A DNA stretch of 64,000 nucleotides from Clostridium sp. Marseille-P3244 (GTDB taxonomy: Bacteria > Bacillota > Clostridia > Lachnospirales > Lachnospiraceae), in assembly GCF_900120155.1 (NCBI RefSeq), contig NZ_LT635549.1, forward strand, positions 1,178,001-1,242,000, given 5' to 3'. Positions 43,479 through 50,561 of the stretch are shown piece by piece. Under the pieces are notes generated by a model. That model was not told the DNA's origin, ran no database searches, and saw nothing but the letters and a program-made list of their open reading frames with translations. Within the stretch, counting starts at the first letter, position 1. Every line of letters begins with the position of its first letter. Position numbers and translations under genes: made by a program.

Positions 43479-44957
43479 ATGAAACGATCAGGCGGGATTT
43501 TACTGCCGGTATTTTCCCTTCCGTCGAAATACGGGATCGGATGTTTTTCAAAAGACGCATATAAATTTATAGATCTGCTGGAGGAGGCCGGGCAGTCCTT
43601 CTGGCAGATCCTGCCCCTTGGGCCCACCGGGTATGGCGATTCTCCCTATCAGTCATTCTCCACCTTTGCGGGCAATCCCTATTTTATCGATCCCGGGACT
43701 CTGGTCCGGGAAGGGCTGCTGACAAAAAAAGAATGTAAGTCCTATGATTTTGGCGGAACCCCCGGCTGCATCGATTATGAAAAAATCTATCAGTCCAGAT
43801 TCCGCCTGCTGAGAAAGGCATACTCACGTTTTGAGAAGAATAAGGACTATGAGGAATTTACGGAGAAGAACCGGTTCTGGCTGGATGACTACAGCCTGTA
43901 TATGGCCATTAAGGACAAAAATGAAGGGACAGCCTGGACCCGATGGGAGGCACCTCTGAAGAACCGGAAGGAAGAAGCGCTGGACCGGATCCGCAGGGAA
44001 CTGACTGAAGAGATCGATTTCTACCGGTTCCAGCAGTATGAGTTTGACAGACAATGGAGAAAGCTCCATGCCTATGCCAATAAAAAAGGCATCCGGATCA
44101 TCGGGGACATCCCCATTTATGTCGCCTTTGACAGCGCGGATACATGGGCGGCCCCGGAACTGTTCCAGTTCAACGAAAACAAGGAGCCTACAGGTGTGGC
44201 AGGATGCCCGCCGGACGCGTTCTGCGAGACAGGACAGTTGTGGGGCAATCCCCTCTATGACTGGGAATATCATAAAAAGACAGACTACCGGTGGTGGATC
44301 CGGCGAATCCAGTACAGCCTGCGGATGTACGATATTGTACGGATCGATCATTTCCGTGGGTTTGATGAGTACTATTCCGTGCCCTACGGGGAGAAGACCG
44401 CGGTAAACGGGAAATGGATGCCGGGACCCGGCATGGACCTGTTCCGTGCCGTTGAGAAAAAGCTGGGACAGCCGAAGATCATTGCCGAAGATCTGGGCTA
44501 CCTGACGCCCAGTGTGCTCCGGCTGCTGAAAGACAGCGGCTTCCCCGGCATGAAGGTGATACAGTTTGCCTTCGATTCCAGGGAATCCTCCGATTATCTG
44601 CCCCATACTTATCCGAGAAACTGCGTGGTCTATACCGGGACCCATGACAATGACACGACCCGGGGCTGGTATCACACCGTGGGGAAAGAAGCCAGAGACT
44701 TCGCGAAAGAATATATGTGCAAACAGAGACTGGACGAAGATACACTGGCGAAAGATTTTATCTCCCTGGCCATGGGAAGCGTGGCTGATCTGTGTATCAT
44801 CCCTCTGCAGGACTATCTCGGACTGGGAAGCGAAGCCCGCATCAATACTCCGTCCACGCTGGGCGGGAACTGGGCATGGCGGCTGACGAAAGGGCAGTTC
44901 AATAAAAAAACAGCAAAAGAAATAAAACGGATTACAAAACTCTATGGGAGAATCTGA
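43479..44957 (+). CDS. malQ: 4-alpha-glucanotransferase
   Basis: 492 residues, GH77 family, normal length. Transfers maltosyl units between maltodextrins, supplying longer chains for GlgP. Motifs: L-P-S-K-Y-G-I-G-C-F, G-P-T-G-Y-G-D-S-P-Y, catalytic Asp in R-I-D-H-F-R-G-F, Glu in I-A-E-D-L-G-Y-L-T, and T-H-D-N-D-T. GGAGGAAG precedes the ATG. Its TGA stop (44955-44957) is part of the left inverted repeat of structured element B. Confidence 0.96.
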   Translation: MKRSGGILLPVFSLPSKYGIGCFSKDAYKFIDLLEEAGQSFWQILPLGPTGYGDSPYQSFSTFAGNPYFIDPGTLVREGLLTKKECKSYDFGGTPGCIDYEKIYQSRFRLLRKAYSRFEKNKDYEEFTEKNRFWLDDYSLYMAIKDKNEGTAWTRWEAPLKNRKEEALDRIRRELTEEIDFYRFQQYEFDRQWRKLHAYANKKGIRIIGDIPIYVAFDSADTWAAPELFQFNENKEPTGVAGCPPDAFCETGQLWGNPLYDWEYHKKTDYRWWIRRIQYSLRMYDIVRIDHFRGFDEYYSVPYGEKTAVNGKWMPGPGMDLFRAVEKKLGQPKIIAEDLGYLTPSVLRLLKDSGFPGMKVIQFAFDSRESSDYLPHTYPRNCVVYTGTHDNDTTRGWYHTVGKEARDFAKEYMCKQRLDEDTLAKDFISLAMGSVADLCIIPLQDYLGLGSEARINTPSTLGGNWAWRLTKGQFNKKTAKEIKRITKLYGRI

Positions 44958-45812
44958 GTTTGTTGAGGGAGGAGGATGCCAAGCTGGGAAAGGAAGAGGA
45001 TATCCATCTCGGGCACGCTTTCGCTCGGGGCTGCAACGCAGCGGCATATAAGGGCACAAAAGACGCGCCCTAAATGCCGGCGTTGCTGCACGGCCCTCGA
45101 CGGACACCTCTTTCTTTCCCGGCTTCCTATCCTACCGTCTCAACAATCTCGCGATTTAGAAGTGATTGAGAAAGTGGAACGTTATCGACTATATGGTCTG
45201 CCTTCAAGAAAGTCAGAAAACATATGCCAGAGATCCGTGGATGTCAAGGCCAATCCGCATTACGGGCGGTGCTTCGCAGCCCTGATATCTACGGATCTCT
45301 GGCATAAAGAATACCCAGGCGGAGTAAGCAGCATCCTGCCGCTTACTCCGCCATAATAATACCTGGAGCCTAAATGTTTCTTTTTCCAATATAGTACCTG
45401 TCTCGTGTTACTTTCAAATCGCGGGTTTGCTGCGGGGGGGATGAATCATGACGCCGGAGAGGCTGGATAAAGTGCAGGAAAGGGAAAGAGCCGCGGGTGG
45501 AAGAACCTTTCTGCGGCGGCAGATGGGTGAACCGGTGACTTTGGAGGAATCCGATGGAAAAACTTAAGGGACTTAGAATCCGCCGTTAAGCAATCCGATG
45601 AGATTGTCTGAGCGAATGCGAGTTGCTCATCGGATTGCTTTGTATTTAGGCGGGGTCTAAGTCCCTTTATGTTTTTCCCGGATTCCGGAACGGAGACGGG
45701 GACACCCATCTGTTGCCGCAGAATACGTTTTTCGATACCAGCTTTTTTCTGTTTTCTACGCTTTCTCCATCCTTCCCGGTGGCCACATCCACCAACCCAA
45801 CAAACTCAGATT
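44951..45812. repeat. Structured intergenic element B (862 bp, inverted-repeat ends)
   Basis: Perfect 15-bp terminal inverted repeats AATCTGAGTTTGTTG (44951-44965) and its complement (45798-45812). The left repeat contains the malQ stop codon; the right one ends 3 nt from the stop of a convergent small reading frame. Internal stems: GGGAAAGGAAGAGG with CCTCTTTCTTTCCC (about 44986-45120), ACAATCTCGCGATTTA (45143-45158) with 45416-45432, ATGCCAGAGATCCGT (45224-45238) with 45291-45305, GGCGGAGTAAGC (45318-45329) with 45341-45352, and the 141-nt core hairpin (45546-45686). The core 45440-45731 matches element A; the left half keeps the architecture but little sequence. No credible coding frame. 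Confidence 0.8.
45546..45686. repeat. Long hairpin in the core of element B
   Basis: Exactly the same length as in element A (141 nt). Arms GGAATCC/GGATTCC, AAGGGACTT/AAGTCCCTT and TCCGCC/GGCGG are shared; the apical stem is AAGCAATCCGATGAG with CTCATCGGATTGCTT, different from element A on both arms yet still fully paired. The apical loop is identical in the two copies. Confidence 0.8.
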
Positions 45813-45815
45813 TGT

Positions 45816-45890
45816 TCATTTTTTGTTACGTTTTATCAGCAGCCAGTAAGTGAATATGATCATCGCGATAACGCATAGTATGCTATCTAT
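45816..45890 (-). CDS. Short membrane peptide, non-canonical start (candidate)
   Basis: 24 codons ending at TGA (45816-45818). AAAGGAGG lies directly after the upstream permease stop and 7 nt before ATA (45890-45888), the best placed start; the first in-frame ATG would leave only 15 residues. The peptide is D-S-I-L-C-V-I-A-M-I-I-F-T-Y-W-L-L-I then K-R-N-K-K: one membrane helix with a basic cytoplasmic end. ATA is a rare initiator, so either a mutated ATG or an unusual start. Its stop lies 3 nt from element B, as the stops around element A do, which supports it being a real gene. Confidence 0.45.
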   Translation of the reverse strand: MDSILCVIAMIIFTYWLLIKRNKK

Positions 45891-45904
45891 TTTTACCCCT
45901 CCTT

Positions 45905-46558
45905 TCAGAATTCTTTCCGGTTTATGATGGATATGCTGATCTTCATGGAGATCAGCCAGAGTATGATGGCCACAGTGATCGCGAGAGCGGCCCCCGCTCC
46001 GATACCCAGGGCGGGAAGTCGGTTAATGATGCCCGCAGGATCCATGTTCAGGGATTCGGATACCTTAACGATAACGACGCCTATGACAAACAGCAGACCG
46101 ATGGAAGCGATGATGGCGATCCGGCCCTTTTCTCCTCCGAATTTAATCTGGAACGGCAGCATGACGGCCTGGATCAGAAACATCAGGATCAGTATGATCA
46201 GAGCGGATACTATGACATCGTGCAGTGACACCGTGCCCTTCAGCATGCCGGTGATGCCCGCCAGGATCCCGGCTGCTATCCAGGCACCCAGTCCCAGGAT
46301 CAGACCAAGACAGTATTTTTCTATGATATAGGTCGGGCGGGTGACAGGCAGGCTGAATAAAAAGGGATAGCCGTTGTCAAATTCGTCATAGCTGACTGTG
46401 CTCAGTGTAAACAGAGAGACGATGAAGGTAAGGAATCCCAGTGGAAATACGATGTCGTCTGAAAAAAACATCATTCCGATCACGACAGCGATAATGATCA
46501 GGAAGAAATTCTTTTGTCCTTTCATCAGTTTAAAGTCTTTGATCAGTAATCCTTTCAT
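45905..46558 (-). CDS. ABC-2 type permease of the second GntR operon
   Basis: 217 residues with six hydrophobic segments (about 18-35, 38-55, 85-105, 118-140, 150-170, 185-208). The start M-K-G-L-L-I-K-D-F-K-L-M-K-G-Q-K and the E-F-D-N-G-Y-P-F-L-F-S-L-P-V-T-R segment are typical of ABC-2 permeases of YtrA-type systems. There is no good ribosome-binding site just before its ATG: the normal upstream region was replaced when an IS110 element inserted between it and the ATPase. Expression is therefore doubtful. Confidence 0.82.
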   Translation of the reverse strand: MKGLLIKDFKLMKGQKNFFLIIIAVVIGMMFFSDDIVFPLGFLTFIVSLFTLSTVSYDEFDNGYPFLFSLPVTRPTYIIEKYCLGLILGLGAWIAAGILAGITGMLKGTVSLHDVIVSALIILILMFLIQAVMLPFQIKFGGEKGRIAIIASIGLLFVIGVVIVKVSESLNMDPAGIINRLPALGIGAGAALAITVAIILWLISMKISISIINRKEF

Positions 46559-46619
46559 AATTTTTCACGTATAATCCAATCATATTAGATAGTGATTGGA
46601 TTTTCTCCTTTCTCCCAGG

Positions 46620-46843
46620 TTCTACTGGGTAATTCAATCCTAATCTGATATATTTACTTAAGCACTGTGGATCTGTATCTATACTTTTACAGCTTTGACT
46701 GTTCCGAGGTGACTCAGACCACAGCTTTTCGTCTATTACTGTTAATCAGTTTGTTAACGCTTGACGTTTCTATTTACGTGATTACACAGCCGAATTCCCT
46801 GTGGAAGACAACAGTGCTAAATACATATCAGGAGGTATTTTTT
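46620..46843 (+). ncRNA. Candidate IS110 bridge RNA region
   Basis: The noncoding left end of IS110 elements encodes a bridge RNA that guides the recombinase. Here CTGTGG (about 46666-46671) can pair with CCACAG about 55 nt later, leaving a large internal loop, followed by small hairpins GTTAA/TTAAC (about 46741-46758) and CACAG/CTGTG (about 46786-46804). Known from the family, inferred here; loop contents not verified. Confidence 0.45.
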
Positions 46844-48019
46844 ATGTCCATGTACTTTGTTGGAATTGATATTTCCAAGTACAAACACGATTGCTGCATC
46901 CTCTCCGCAGTTGATCAAAACGTCGTTACGAAATTTGCTATCAAAAATGATAACTCTGGATTTCAACAGCTTATCAAAACTTTACATTCGCTCTCCAATT
47001 CCGAGGATATAAAAATAGGGTTTGAATCTACTGCCCACTATGCCCTCAATCTGAAACTTTTCCTTGAGAATGCCCACCACAGCTTCATGGAAATCAATCC
47101 ACTCCTCATCAAGGAATATAAGAAATCCACTTCTCTCAGGCGTACCAAAACCGACTCCGTTGACTGCGAATCAATAGCCCGCTGGTTAATGACAGTAGAG
47201 TACAAACCCCATTCAAAAGGATTTTACCATGCTTACTCTTTAAAGTCACTAACTCGTTTAAGAGACAGGCTGGTTCGGCAGCGCTCTTTCTATCTTGTGA
47301 AAATCACAAACGTTCTGGATCACACTTTTCCTGAGTTTAAGCCATTCTTTCATGAGCGCTTATCTAAAACTGCTCTGTATCTGCTCGAAAACTACGGTTC
47401 TGCTGAAAAAATGGCACGAATGAATGCCGCTTCTTATGAAAAACTCCGCTCCTTATCAAGAGGACGTTTCTCCCCACAGCAGTTCCTTCAGCTAAAAGAA
47501 CTTGCTGCCAATACGGTCGGCATAAATAATTCTATCTTTGATGTGGAACTCAACAGCCTTCTTACGTTATACAAATCTCTTGTAAAGGAGATTGGCACAC
47601 TGGAAGCAGAAATCAACAAGTTGATCGAGGAGGTCCATCCTCACTATATGTCCGTTCCCGGAATCGGTCCCATATCTGCCGCTGTCATCTACTCTGAATA
47701 CGGAGATCTGTCAAATTTTTCTACACCGGCTCAGATGCTCGCCTTTGCCGGTATTGAACCTGGCATAAACCAATCTGGAACAGAATCTCACGGAGGGCGG
47801 ATGGTAAAACACGGCTCATCACAGCTCCGGTATACTCTCATCAACTGCTGTCTTCCATTAATCCGTTTTGATATGACATTCGCGGCTTACTACGCTAAGA
47901 AGCGCGCGGAAGGCAAACCCCACAGAGTCGCGATCACTCATGTTGCCAAAAAGCTTGTTAGAGTCATCTATGCATTGGAGAGGCAGGGAACAGACTTTAA
48001 CGTCCAAAAGCTCAGATAG
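46844..48019 (+). CDS. IS110 family transposase/recombinase
   Basis: 391 residues, intact. N-terminal RuvC-like DEDD domain: G-I-D-I-S-K-Y-K-H-D (first Asp at about 9), G-F-E-S-T-A-H-Y, R-T-K-T-D-S-V-D-C (acidic pair). C-terminal transposase_20 domain: S-V-P-G-I-G-P-I-S-A-A (about 290) and the Ser nucleophile region G-I-N-Q-S-G-T. CAGGAGG lies 8 nt before the ATG at 46844; the frame continues upstream but without signals. AT-richer than neighbours. Confidence 0.93.
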   Translation: MSMYFVGIDISKYKHDCCILSAVDQNVVTKFAIKNDNSGFQQLIKTLHSLSNSEDIKIGFESTAHYALNLKLFLENAHHSFMEINPLLIKEYKKSTSLRRTKTDSVDCESIARWLMTVEYKPHSKGFYHAYSLKSLTRLRDRLVRQRSFYLVKITNVLDHTFPEFKPFFHERLSKTALYLLENYGSAEKMARMNAASYEKLRSLSRGRFSPQQFLQLKELAANTVGINNSIFDVELNSLLTLYKSLVKEIGTLEAEINKLIEEVHPHYMSVPGIGPISAAVIYSEYGDLSNFSTPAQMLAFAGIEPGINQSGTESHGGRMVKHGSSQLRYTLINCCLPLIRFDMTFAAYYAKKRAEGKPHRVAITHVAKKLVRVIYALERQGTDFNVQKLR

Positions 48020-48050
48020 CTGTTTAAATCAATAAACTTTGTTCCATCTG

Positions 48051-48116
48051 AAATACGCTGTATTCAGATGGTCTGTTAAAGTTACCCTTTTTTATACATC
48101 AAAAAACTTCCAAAAT
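48051..48116 (+). terminator. Terminator after the IS110 transposase
   Basis: CCATCTGAA (about 48052-48060) pairs with TTCAGATGG (48071-48079) and a run CCCTTTTTT follows at about 48086-48094. Confidence 0.6.
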
Positions 48117-48128
48117 CCTCTTGACTAT

Positions 48129-48980
48129 TTATAGTTTGTCACCTCGTATCATCATCGTGATCACTTCGTCGATGGTTCCTTTTTCGATGACCGCAGCAGG
48201 ATAGTTATCCACATAATACTGTTTCTGGTCTGTCAGGCAGCAGTAACCGTATCCCTCTTTCCTGACCCGTAAAAGAAAGCGTTTGTCCAGGGCTTCATAC
48301 TGGGCGTCACTGACTTTCAGCAGCGCATAGCCGCTCAGAAGGATATCCGTATCCTCGTGCAAAATGATCTTGCCTTCGTGGATCATGTACAGGTCATCGC
48401 ACAGTGTCTCCAGATCGCTGGAAATGTGGGAACTTATCAGGATCGAACCATTTTCATTCCTTTCCATGAAATCTCTCAGGATATCCAGGAGTTCATCTCT
48501 TGCGATGACGTCCAGTCCTGCGGTAGGCTCGTCGAGCAGAAGCAGTTCGGCGCGATGGGAGACTGCCGCCAGTACTTTCAGCTTGGCCTTCATGCCTGTG
48601 GAAAATTCTTTGATCCGTTTGTCCAGAGGCAGCTGAAATTTCATGGTCTGTTTCATGAAATATGACTGGTCAAAATTCCGGTACAGATTTTTCATGACCG
48701 GCAGGATATCCCGGATGGTCAAGTATCCGCTGAAACCGGAGTCAGAAAGGACTACGCCCAGTTTCTCCTTGTCACGGGCAGTAAAATCCCGGAGATCCTT
48801 TCCAAGAATTGTAACAGTCCCGCTCTCCGGCGAGATCAGTCCCAGGACTGCCTTGAATGTGGTGCTCTTTCCGGCGCCGTTCTGGCCGATGAGGCCGGTC
48901 ACGCAGCCAGGTTTAACTTCCAGGGTGCAGTCCAGCGTAAAATTGGCATAGTGCTTTTGCAGTTGTTGGATCTTTAACAT
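48129..48980 (-). CDS. ABC transporter ATP-binding protein of the second GntR operon
   Basis: 283 residues. Walker A G-Q-N-G-A-G-K-S-T (about 34-42), signature F-S-T-G-M-K-A-K-L-K, Walker B L-L-L-L-D-E-P-T-A-G-L-D. The C-terminal 60 residues extend past the nucleotide domain, as in YtrB/E-like exporters. It lies 3 nt after the GntR gene and would drive the permease now cut off by IS110. Substrate unknown. Confidence 0.9.
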   Translation of the reverse strand: MLKIQQLQKHYANFTLDCTLEVKPGCVTGLIGQNGAGKSTTFKAVLGLISPESGTVTILGKDLRDFTARDKEKLGVVLSDSGFSGYLTIRDILPVMKNLYRNFDQSYFMKQTMKFQLPLDKRIKEFSTGMKAKLKVLAAVSHRAELLLLDEPTAGLDVIARDELLDILRDFMERNENGSILISSHISSDLETLCDDLYMIHEGKIILHEDTDILLSGYALLKVSDAQYEALDKRFLLRVRKEGYGYCCLTDQKQYYVDNYPAAVIEKGTIDEVITMMIRGDKL

Positions 48981-48983
48981 ATA

Positions 48984-49358
48984 TCAGCCCTCCATAATCA
49001 AGTCAAATAAACTTTTTATATCATCGTCGCTGATGCCGTAGCGTCTGCCCTTCTGGACAGCCTGTTCCAGGTCTGCCTCCAGTTCTTTCTTCTGCTCTTC
49101 CAGCAAAAGTTCTGTATTGACCGAGGCTACATAGGTTCCCTTTCCGTGTACAGTCACCGCGAACCCTTCGTCTTCCAGGCTGTCGTACGCCTTTTTGACA
49201 GTCAGAGCACTGATCTTCAGCTCTTTGGAAAGGGTGCGGACCGACGGAAGGATATCATTTTCTTTCAGTCCGCCGTTGCGGATGAGGGTTTTTACCTGAT
49301 CTATGATCTGCTCGTATATCGGCACCATTGAGGTCGTGTTGATTATAATTTTTATCAC
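48984..49358 (-). CDS. GntR family regulator, YtrA subfamily (second copy)
   Basis: 124 residues. Winged helix with P-I-Y-E-Q-I-I-D-Q-V-K, N-D-I-L-P-S-V-R-T-L-S, K-A-Y-D-S-L-E-D-E-G-F and wing H-G-K-G-T-Y-V; short helical tail, no effector domain. Paralogous in layout to the regulator at 21232. AAAGGAGG precedes the ATG. A double palindrome just upstream (49384-49426) is the probable operator. Confidence 0.9.
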   Translation of the reverse strand: MIKIIINTTSMVPIYEQIIDQVKTLIRNGGLKENDILPSVRTLSKELKISALTVKKAYDSLEDEGFAVTVHGKGTYVASVNTELLLEEQKKELEADLEQAVQKGRRYGISDDDIKSLFDLIMEG

Positions 49359-49383
49359 CGGTGGTTCCTCCTTTTATGTATAA

Positions 49384-49426
49384 CAGCATATAACAGTGAT
49401 TAACTGTTGTCAAGTGTTATATACTG
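49384..49426. promoter_or_regulatory. Nested palindromic operator of the second GntR operon
   Basis: CAG-CA-TATAACA (49384-49395) mirrors TGTTATA-TA-CTG (49415-49426), and inside it AACAG (49392-49396) mirrors CTGTT (49404-49408). It lies 26 bp before the regulator start, as expected for autorepression. Confidence 0.65.
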
Positions 49427-49462
49427 TTTATTTCTATTTTTTGAATATTTTTTAAAAATCTG

Positions 49463-49508
49463 TTGACATATATCCGAAATCGGATATAATAAGAATGTAC
49501 GAAATCGG
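49463..49508 (+). promoter_or_regulatory. marR promoter with palindromic operators
   Basis: TTGACA (49463-49468), 16 bp, TATAAT (49485-49490). A perfect palindrome ATATCCGA-AA-TCGGATAT (49470-49487) covers the spacer and part of the -10; CGAAATCGG recurs at 49500-49508, 26 bp on. Classic MarR autoregulation. Confidence 0.8.
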
Positions 49509-49524
49509 ACAAGGAGTTGAAAAT

Positions 49525-49959
49525 ATGCATTATCTGAAAACGGGCAGACAGTATACATATCTGGCAGGGGAGATCAATGCACTGTACCATGAAGCTGCTG
49601 TTAAAGCGGGCGTTTCGGACAGTGTCCAGAATATTTTATATGTGTTGTGTGAAAATGGAGAGGAATGCCGGCAGAGTGAAATAAGCAGACTGACCGGCAT
49701 CAGCCGTCAGACGATTAATTCGGCCATCCGGCGGCTGGAAAAGGACGGGATCGTTTATCTGAAACAGGGAAAAGGAAGAAATACGATCGTCTGTCTGACT
49801 GAGAAGGGCAGGGAATTTTCATCTGAAAAAATCAGTCCTTTACTGGAAGCGGAAAATAAAATCTGGGAAGAATGGACAGCTGACGAACAGCAGCAGTATT
49901 TAACGCTCACGCAAAAATACCGTGACGCGCTGGAGAAGTATCTGAAAACTGTTTTCTGA
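49525..49959 (+). CDS. MarR family transcriptional regulator
   Basis: 144 residues. Winged helix around residues 30-100: V-Q-N-I-L-Y-V-L-C, S-E-I-S-R-L-T-G-I-S-R-Q-T-I-N-S-A-I-R-R-L-E-K, and the wing K-G-R-N-T-I-V-C-L-T-E-K-G. Flanking helices serve dimerisation. Start at 49525 with AAGGAG upstream; an earlier ATG at 49495 lies at the transcription start. Probably represses itself and the RNHCP gene. Confidence 0.9.
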   Translation: MHYLKTGRQYTYLAGEINALYHEAAVKAGVSDSVQNILYVLCENGEECRQSEISRLTGISRQTINSAIRRLEKDGIVYLKQGKGRNTIVCLTEKGREFSSEKISPLLEAENKIWEEWTADEQQQYLTLTQKYRDALEKYLKTVF

Positions 49960-49987
49960 AGCGGTCCTTATGAAGGAGCGATCGAAC

Positions 49988-50419
49988 ATGAACAGAGAAA
50001 ATAAACGAAAATTATACGAGAAAGGCTATTATAAAACCCATGGATGCAGCGACAGTTTTACATGTAAAGTATGCGGACGCCCGGTTGTGCCGGCCGGAGC
50101 CGGAAGCTCACACCGCAATCATTGTCCCAATTGTCTCAGCAGCCTGCATCTGGATATCGAGCCGGGAGACCGGGAGGCTGACTGCGGAGGCATCATGGAT
50201 CCGGTGGGCGTCTGGATCCGAAAAGACGGGGAGTGGGCGGTCATACACCGATGCCGCAGATGCGGACATTTCAGTTCCAATCGGATCGCGGCGGATGACA
50301 ATCCGATGAAACTGATGTCCATCGCGATGAAACCGCTGACTCAGCCGCCGTTCCCTCTGGAGCGCATCGAGGAGATGACGGCGCTTATGGGAGGAGACGG
50401 GTGCCTGTACAGGAAGTGA
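49988..50419 (+). CDS. RNHCP domain protein
   Basis: 143 residues. The hallmark R-N-H-C-P-N-C (about residues 41-47) is preceded by a C-x2-C pair (F-T-C-K-V-C-G) and followed by C-R-R-C-G-H, suggesting two zinc knuckles. RNHCP proteins are small, widespread and of unknown biochemical role; a nucleic acid link is guessed from the zinc-finger character. GAAGGAG lies 10 nt before the ATG. 28 nt after marR, so probably one transcript. Confidence 0.85.
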   Translation: MNRENKRKLYEKGYYKTHGCSDSFTCKVCGRPVVPAGAGSSHRNHCPNCLSSLHLDIEPGDREADCGGIMDPVGVWIRKDGEWAVIHRCRRCGHFSSNRIAADDNPMKLMSIAMKPLTQPPFPLERIEEMTALMGGDGCLYRK

Positions 50420-50561
50420 CAGGATGGATTAAAACGAGGAAGGAATCAGAATTTTCTGGTTCCTTTTCTTACTTTACTGTGATAAAATACAAAAGTAATG
50501 CGTCCTGCACACCGGGCCGCATTTGCCTCAGTTGATTTTAATTATGAAAGGAAGTACATAT

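Larger units (their letters stand above)
46559..48128 (+). mobile_element. IS110 family insertion sequence (limits approximate)
   Basis: The interval between the permease start and the ATPase stop is filled by an IS110 transposase gene with about 285 bp of noncoding DNA before it and about 110 bp after. IS110 elements lack true terminal inverted repeats and do not leave long duplications, so I cannot fix the ends; they lie within this interval. A stem AATCCAATC/GATTGGATT (about 46571-46600) is near the left side. It separates genes that normally form one operon. Confidence 0.8.

Noticed and set aside
41369..43627. A 752-codon open frame on the minus strand
   Set aside because: It lies opposite glgP, which has complete phosphorylase motifs; the minus-strand translation has no family features and arises from codon bias.
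43824..45107. A 427-codon open frame on the minus strand running into element B
   Set aside because: Antisense to malQ; its 5' part would lie in the hairpins of element B, with no start signals.
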